Below are positions 12,701 to 21,700 of a stretch of DNA of 64,000 nt, piece by piece. Where the stretch lies: assembly GCF_000003815.2 (NCBI RefSeq), contig NC_049988.1:611679-675678 (forward strand), read 5' to 3'. This DNA comes from Branchiostoma floridae. Lineage: Eukaryota; Chordata; Leptocardii; Amphioxiformes; Branchiostomatidae. A program made the position numbers and the translations under genes. The notes under the pieces are model-generated. The model had not been told where the DNA came from, did not search any database, and worked only from the letters and a program-made list of their open reading frames with translations. The first letter of the stretch is position 1. The number at the start of each line of letters is the position of its first letter.

Positions 12701-15700
12701 AACTTTCAACAGCTGTTCAGCCAGATGGACTCCTCTCAACCAGGTGGTAATATGACAATCGAGCTACAAAACGTTGATGTGGAGTGTGGAGCAGCATCCA
12801 GACAAGTCACTTCAACAAGAGGGCGCAACTTCATCTCAAAATCCGAGAGATCCGCAAATGAATTCACAGTAAAGTTTATGGTAGTTGCCATCAGCTCGCT
12901 GGCACCAGCGGATGTCACTGAGACTGTGCAAGCTAACCTCGTTTATGCTCTAGACGATATCTATTTTGATATCGAAGACAAGGTTGCAAGCCAACAATTC
13001 AACTTAAACATTAACGGACAACAAGCCACAGTCGACACATTTGACATAGGGTTTGCGGAGTTCGACCTCAACTGTACCGAGGGACAGCTGAGTTTTCAGG
13101 ACAGCTTTGAGGCGTATTGCCGTAAGTTAAATTTTGATTGCTTTAATAAACACTGTCTTATCATTAGGTTCAACGTTTATCTTTGTTTTAAAATTGATAA
13201 AAATATAATAGATTTTATAATAGAACCTTATGATAGTATCGTTGCTGTGCTAACAATAAGGTGTATATTTGAACGTATTTTGGGTTAAGAATGGAAGGTA
13301 ATAACACACAACGTCACTTGCAATGTATACATTCAAGCAAACATATGACACATTCAATAAAACTTCATTCATCCATGTGTTCCTTCTATGATGAATTGAA
13401 TTTCAGTTGACTGTCCGCCTGGCACGTTCCATGACCTGACCACAGACACGTGTGAGTACTGCCCTGTTGGTGAGTACCAGAACCAGCCGGTACAGACCGC
13501 CTGCAAACCCTGTCCTGTCAACACCTGGTCCGTGTTTCCTGGAGCAAAGGAGGAGGCACAATGCATGTCAGGTAAGGATGGCCGTTTTTTTTTCTCCTCA
13601 ATTTTCTATACCACCATAGCTTTTATTAAATGTTGAAATGCATTCAAATCTGTTGGGGATAGTATTAACTTGATTACTTTATTACTAATACATGTTCTTT
13701 TGAAACCATGTAGTTTGCCTGGGCAAAGACGATCTGTGTTCCAGTTGTGTTCACGCAAAAGGGCAACTGACCTGCAAGGTAAAGTGACACTTTCATTATC
13801 TAGACAGCTTTATTGAATATTGTAACTTGGAAAAAGCCATGCTTAGGAAAGTGTGCAATATTTTGCTAAACGCTAGCTTAGACGTAACTGACGCCTGATT
13901 AATCTTGAATGAAGTCACAAAAGATACAATTAGTTTATTTTGAAAACGAAACGGTCATTCTAATAATTCATCTGCATTGACCGAAGACCGCATGGCGTGG
14001 AAGACTTATAACACAATCCAAATCTAAAGGGGACAATCCCATTTATTCCCCTTTTTTCGTCTTAAATCTTGAAATATCAAGACGACGAAATCTTGAAATC
14101 AGAGCGTTTTAGACTGTGATATCAAAAATTAAAGACACTGAGAAATTCAAAAAGAGAACTCAAGATACTTAGATCTCTGGGGTAACGAGCGAACTCCCCT
14201 CTTGTGACTGACACAAAATGAAAAGGACATCCATTGAGACTTAGATCTCTGGGGTTAAGGAGGAACTCCCCTCGCCTTACAGTCAAAAGAGATTTCATCT
14301 TCACCAACCACGACGCGAGGGGACTCCCCTTGCCAAATCCGCCACAGGAGAAATAGAATTCTGTTTTCAAGGCCGACACAAGGGGCACGCTGTCTTCAGT
14401 TCCAATGCGAGGAGACTCCCCTCGCGAGTCCTTCATAAGGGGCACGCTGTCTCTAGGTCCTACACGAGGGGACTCCTCTCGCCAAGTCTGACTCAAGGCG
14501 TACGCTGTCTTCAGGTCAAACATGAGGGGACTCCCCTCGCCAGTCCTACATAGAGAGAACGCTGGCTGTCTTCAGGTCCTACACGAGGGGCCTCAAATAA
14601 TAAGACAACAGTGTTATATTTTATTGATCGACCGTTTCACTACACGTAGTGTGAAGTTGGCTGGGCGGGGTCAAGAGACGGACTTACCTGTGGACTTGAC
14701 GGTGACCAAGACGGCTATCCAGATGTATCTCTACCCTGCAATGGTACAAGGTGTAAAAAGGTTTGCATCCTTTTTTTCCATTTATTCCTGCTAGTAAACC
14801 ATGACTTTCAGATTTGATCACACTCTATCTTTAAAAGACTCTAACCTAAGCATGTCGTGGATAAAATATCAAATACACTGGTTATCAATATCAATAGTTC
14901 TTTTGAAAATAAGATTACAACATACACAGTGTGTTCCAAAAAATGGGTACCACTCAATCATTTGCCTAATGATATGTTGACTGTATATGTCATTGCAACG
15001 TTCTAGGACAATTGTCCGGGTATCCCTAACAGTGGTCAGGACGACACAGACGAGGATGAGATGGGAGACGCTTGCGATTACGACATGGACAACGATGGAT
15101 TACCCAATGTCCTGGTAGCTATAATGGCCAATGATATCAATACCTTTCGTTATAATTGTAGGTGAAAGGCTTGTCTTGATAAGCCATAGAATTTTATTCA
15201 GATACATATCATAACCTGATTATTTTGCATGTTATCACTTTTTTATCTCTACAGATATATTGCACCATTCAGGTAGAAGGAAAATTATGTATAATTGAAC
15301 TTTAATTAAAGGTAAGAAGTAATGGTGTGGGTTTCTTATAGTTTGCGATTTCTTTTTAAGAGTCATGTATTCGAATTATGTCATTCCTTTTTCCAGTTCT
15401 ACACACAATAATGATGTGACCCTGTTTATGTATGTAATATGATAAGGAACAGAATTACCAATATGCATATACAGACATCTCTATAAGTATAGATACCGGT
15501 AAGCTGAGATTCTACAAAACTTGTAAATCTGTATACGCTAGAGAGAAGTACTTAGAACAAGTTAATTTCGAGCTGCGCTCCGCAATAAGCAAAGTCAGAA
15601 TTAGCGCTCATCCTCTTGAATTAGAAAGAGGGAGATATAAGAGATTACCAGTGTGTGAAATAATTTGTAAATATTGTACAGCCAAAGCAGTGGGAGACGA

Positions 15701-18700
15701 AACACATTTCATTTCCAAATGTTCATTCAACGAAACCGAAAGAATCACTCTGTTTAGAGAAGCCACAAAGACTTATCCCAACTTCCCGACATTGACAGAC
15801 GAACAAAAAGCCACTTTTCTCTTGAAATCGCAGAGATTCAATCCATTAAGAGCAATGACACTAACTTTTTTGTTAAAGAAGCAAGCTTAAGCTATATCTC
15901 TCTTGTTGTTGTTGCCAATTTCCCAACAAGGACAACTGCCCGCTAACAGTGAACGTGGACGAGACGGACAGTGACGGAGATGGAGTAGGTGACGTGTGTG
16001 ACAACTGTCCCATGAACATCAACACTGACCAACGGGACGCTGATAGGGACGGTGTGGGGGATGTGTGCGACAGTGATGCCGATGAAGATGGTACGTTTGC
16101 GTCCTTCGATCTCTGTAAGCATACAATCAGTAACGTTACAATCTACCATCTTGATATCAACACATCTATCTATCTAAAGTTTATCAGTCTATCCAATCAA
16201 CAATTTGGTCCGAAAGGGTATGTCACCCCGTAAGGGGCGGTATAACCCCGTCGTGTGTAAGCACGTCGACCGATGACGATGGTGATAACCAATATAAAAT
16301 AACAAAGCTAAAGGGTTCTTTTTCAATCCCCCTTCAATATCAATTCTATTTTTTTCAGGGGTCATCGACAATCAAGACAACTGCCCATTTATGGCCAATG
16401 CCCAACAGAAGGATTCAGACGGAGACGGGATCGGAGATGCCTGTGACAACTGCCCAACTGTCGCAAACGTGGATCAGGTGGGTCAGTCATTAGGGTTCAC
16501 ATACTTTGAGAAATGGCAAGAAAAATAAACCGTTGACCACTCGTGCACTGATACGTTTTGTTGTATATTTCTATGTTCCAGTTTGACTTGGATCAGAATT
16601 CCATCGGGGATGCTTGTGTAGACAATGATGACAGGTACACATCTCAACGTATTTTCACTTAAATCAATTTATCTGTAGGAACATATCCATTCTTGTTTAA
16701 TTTGTTTTTATTAAATAACGATTACTATAGCTTCCAAATGTTCGTCCATTGCAACAGGGATGCAGACGGGGTACCGAACAGCTTGGACAACTGTCCGGAC
16801 ATCCCCAACAGTCAGCAGCTGGATACCGACAAGGACGGAGCAGGTACAAGTAACCACGGCTTCATTTATGTAAAATTCCTCAAAGCTTCAGATATTTGCC
16901 CCAGAGATAACGAGTTCGAAACAACCAATTTGTCCCGCTGTTGTGCCATTGGGAAAGACACTTAACACGACTTTTCACTCTTCACTTAGGTGAAAATAAG
17001 TACCAAGCTTCGGTTAGTGCAGTCTCTTGGATAGGAGGTTAACTTAATGTCCCGTGTTTGCTTTAGCAAAAGTTATAAAACGTTACTAAGAGGATGATCA
17101 TGAGGATAAAAATACGTAGTTGAAATATTTACAATAATTCAAATAAATTTACAATAAATTTAATCTGTAGCCAAGCATCATTTGCAATCAATTGCATTTA
17201 GTGCGTTCATGTTGCTGTTCTGTGTATTCGTCATTTGTAATTGACTGATGCAAAGATCTGACCTTCATAGATGCTTTGCTATCCTTGAATCAAAATAATC
17301 ATAACTAGCATCTCTGTTGTAGGGGACGTTTGTGATGATGATGACGATGATGACGCAATATTGGATGACGTCGACAACTGTCGCCTCGTCCCCAACCCGG
17401 ACAATGCAGACTTTGATGGTAAGAAGATTTATACAATTATTAAGAATATAGAATTGGAACTACACGCCATGGCTGCTGTTTTGAAATACTGAAAGCCCGT
17501 ACACTAGGGATGGGCACCGGTACTGAATATTCAGGTCCGGGTCCGGGTTCAGAGGATCAGGTCCAGGTCCGGAGCTGAACCTGGACCTGAATCAGTATGT
17601 GAAAAAGTGAATAGACGATACTCAAAATAATGGTCCATTTCGCTACAAAGTAATCTGTTTTGTGGAGTATTCGACTCCCACTGCACTGACATTTCAAAAT
17701 TCTACAAGGCCTCTGTACTAATGACTGTAAAACGTAAGCAGAAATGATTATAGATTTTGCTTTGCTTTGCTTTTATTTTCCTCGACCGGTAAGCCCCAAA
17801 ACGCTAATGCCAAATCATATAATCTGTTCATTTTCCAATAGGTCCAACATCCGGTCCACCAAAGTTTTTGAGGTCCGGTTTTTCTGATCCGGTCCAATAA
17901 CAAAAACCGGTTTTGTACCGATACACCGTACAGGTATCCACCCCTACCTTACACTATATATTGTTTTAGGAGATGGAGTAGGCGACGTCTGTACCGATGA
18001 CTATGACATGGACGGCGTCCTAGACGCCGATGACGTCTGTCCTGAGAGTGAGGTCATCGCCCGCACGGACTTCAGGAACCATCAAACCGTAAACCTGGCC
18101 GGCAGCACCAGCAACCTGCCGGTGTGGGAGATCTTCAATGAGGTATTACCAAATTACCAAGTATAGACAAAACAGCCTTAGAGTCAACGACGTTGAATGT
18201 ACTTAGTTCATTCATAAAACATTGTGCAATAATTCCACGACATCCATACAGCACCGTGAAGATTTTTGGACACATAATTTGATTACAGTGTTGAATACAT
18301 TTTCTTTTATGTTACAGGGAGCAGAAATTGTTCAGACAATGAACAGTGACCCAGGTCTAGTGCTCGGTAGGTGTCAAATAAGGATGATCAAGAGAATGAG
18401 GATGATTACCATAATGATAATGATCACTATAGAGAAAATAATGATAATCACCATTTGTGTCATCATTATGATTATATTAATAGCATCTTACAATACAAAC
18501 TATTGCGCATTTGATATTAGTATCATCTTTTAAATGCAAATGATTACACACTAGATCTGGATAACTTGAAAGTCTTGTGCAAATTGATATGTTCATATGT
18601 TAAGCTTGTGACTTGCCGGTACGTGAATATTTGTACAAAGTTGTAAACGGCTATTTTGCCATAGGTCCGAATTACTTCGGCAACTTGGACTACAGTGGAA

Positions 18701-21700
18701 CTTTCTTCGTCAACACCCAGGCTGATGACGACTTTGTGGGGTTCGTCTTCAGCTATCAGAGCAACTCCCGCTTCTACCTGGTGTCCTGGAAACAGGCAGG
18801 GGACAGCGAGGGAGGACAGGCTGGGGTACAGCTGAAGGTATAATCTTTCTATTGTGCTGTGTAGCTTATCTTCCCTAAGCACATTCTTGATTCAACTTCA
18901 CTTTACTGTATTTGAATGTGAACTCTCCGGTGATTGTGACAAATATACAAACCTATTGCCATTATAACGGATTGTTTTGATATCATTGTTTAGATGTACA
19001 GCGCTGTACCCTTCATGGTCCGCCTTTTGAACAAGTACATGTAATTGTCTTCTCAGTGCAGTGTTTTTGAATCAAATAGCATTATGTATTTTAGATAATT
19101 ATGTAATGATATTAATGTGTTAAGTAATACTATATTAAAGGTTTTGGTAATGACACTTCATTTTATCCCAATACTGTTTTAATTTGTCTGTCTACAACGC
19201 TTTTTAACGAACTGTGTTATTGCTTCGATTTTAACCACTTTGATGTTAACGGTTTGTAATGACAAGTCGTAATTCAGCCGTGTGGCTGCAATGTCAATGT
19301 CAGTTTGTTGAATTTCGAAATAAACCAGTCATACATATATAGATGTAGGCATGGAATAATTGGTGATGATAGTAATCATTGGTGGCATAACATTTTCAGT
19401 TCAAGCTGCTATTTGCTTTGACCTGTTTAAAAAATCCCACCATAAAAGACATCATTCTGAGTAACTAGCAGAGAGCCCATCAGCCCCATTTCGTCATGGC
19501 GTCAGAAGTTTGAAAAGATTATCTGTTTGTCACCAGTTGGTAGACTCGACGACCGGACCTGGTCATGACATGTCGCTGGCTCTATGGAAGGGAGTGGAGG
19601 TCCCGGGACAGGTTAGTTTGTTCCATTACTGTATATAGCTGAAAAAGATTACCGATAACAACATTACCCAAAACTTTGAGGTTTAGGAGTTAAACCGGTA
19701 AAGAGTGGTAGCCGTTGTGTTTGATAGATATAAGCGAGAAGCAGCACTCCAGTCAGAAGCTTGAGGATGATTTCTGATAGACAGATAAGAAACAGTGTAA
19801 AAGGAAATTCCGATAAACTAGAACATTTGCCTGTTTTCCCAGACCAAGCTGCTGTGGGAGGATCCTAACAAAGTGGGGTGGAGCTACAACACCGCCTACC
19901 GCTGGGAGCTGAAGCACCGGGCGGACATCGGACTCAGCAGATAAGGTGAGTTCAGGTTTCTTTGACATTTTTGGTTTACTCCCAATCAACATACACTTGG
20001 TCTTTTTTGCATTCAAGAAGAGTTTGTTTAAACGCACCCATTCACATATGTTATTCATGTCTGTCTGTAACTTAACCGTAACTGTCTCAACTGATGGCGC
20101 ACACGCATATGCTGATGTATCGTCTGCGTACATGGCGGGGGTGGTCTCCGTCACGGTAAGTGGCAAGTCGTTGGTAAAGATCGTAAACAACAACGGACCA
20201 AGGCAACTCCCTTGAGGAACGCCACAGTGTATCTCTCTGAAGGTTGAATTCGTGCCGTTGAAGTGTACACACTGTTTTCTCCCTGTCAAGGAACTGCCCA
20301 TCCAACCAACCGCTGTATCTGAGAAACCGTAGCATGTCAGTTTTTGCAACAAATGACTGTGATCCACCAAGTCAAAAGCAGCGGAGAAATCCAGAAAGAT
20401 GACCCCGACTAGGAAAACTAAGGCCCCAAAGACTCAACCACGTGTAGTCTACAAAAGGTCCTACGTTGAAAGTCGTCTCGGTGGAACTTGCTGTAGGACC
20501 TTTTGTAGACTACAGGTGGTTGAGTCTTTGGGGCCTTAGTTTTCCTAGTCAAGTAGATAATGTTGTGGTCTGAAAAGCCCACAGCCGTTGATTTAGCTGA
20601 TGTACACTTTTCCTGGCAGTTTGTAAAGGCCAGATCAATACAGGTAGTTGTTCTATGATGCCTCTTGTTAACTGCAATCCTGGTAGGGGCTGTCACCGTT
20701 TGAAATAGGTTGCATCTTACTGCAGTTTGTGCTAAACGTTCCTTCAGTGAACACTCTGAGTTGGACCAGTCAACATTAAAGTCCCCTAGTACGAAGACCT
20801 CTTTGTTCGCGTCTGTTGCGTTGTCAATGGCATCCAGGATGCCGTCGAAATACTGAACTGAGGATCCAGGCGGTCTATAAATACAGCTGACCAGCATTGG
20901 TTTGGACCGTGGTACATTAACCTCTAGCCACAACATCTCGACATTATCATTTTCAAGTTCATTTCTTTCTTTCCAAGAAAACCCGTCCCGTATTAGAAAG
21001 GCCACACCCCCTCCATGCCGATTACGATCCTTCCTGACCACTGACCACCCATCAGGGCACAGTTCGTTGTCGTTTACACTAGAGTCCAGATGTGTTTCAG
21101 TCAGCGCAAGAATGTGAAAACTGTTATGGTCCAGTAATCCCTGCAGTTCGTGGGTTTTGTTTCTCCAGCTGCAGATGTTCAGATGGCCCAAGTGAATTCC
21201 CTTTTTAGGTAAGTGTAAGTCTGTTGGACCTGGATTGGTATCTATGTCTCCACAAAGTAGTATCAATACACACATGACTACTTTAACTGGACAATCGCAG
21301 TTTGCATAACTCAGGTGTTGTTTTGTTTTCATGACAGTACTGGCCCATTGTTATACACATCTTTGGTACATGTTTAGTTTTTACAATATTCCAAGAACCA
21401 TCATCAATCTCGTGTTTACTTAACTGACCGATACATTCATGTGTGCTATGAGATGAGCTATACACAGTTCTGGATATTGGTAGCAAGATTGAAAGACATA
21501 CTATATATACTGTGTACAGGCTGACGAGCGACGGCATTTTACTTGAAATCCTAAATGTTTGTAACGTACAATAGCAGCAACTTATTTCTCACTCTTAACT
21601 AGCTATAAGTATAACAACAGTGATAGACATATAACCCTAAAAATTACTATCTAAAAGCTGGTACATAACAAGCAACAGTCAAGGAATGAAACGCAATGAT

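Larger units (their letters stand above)
19941..21540 (-). mobile_element. CR1/L2-type LINE fragment with internal rearrangement
   Basis: Minus-strand relic in intron 28. It holds an N-terminal 2A-like motif, an APE endonuclease (20418-21332) and a piece of reverse transcriptase (about 19950-20410). The first half of the reverse transcriptase is missing and is replaced by a 58-bp inverted duplication. The retroelement 3' end is lost exactly at the end of exon 28, which is not normal 5' truncation and points to a later deletion. The 5' boundary is approximate. Confidence 0.85.

Noticed and set aside
14122-14523. 133-codon minus-strand frame
   Set aside because: Runs through the 58-60 bp tandem repeat; repeated peptide words mirror the DNA repeat and the true exon 17 lies on the other strand just after it.
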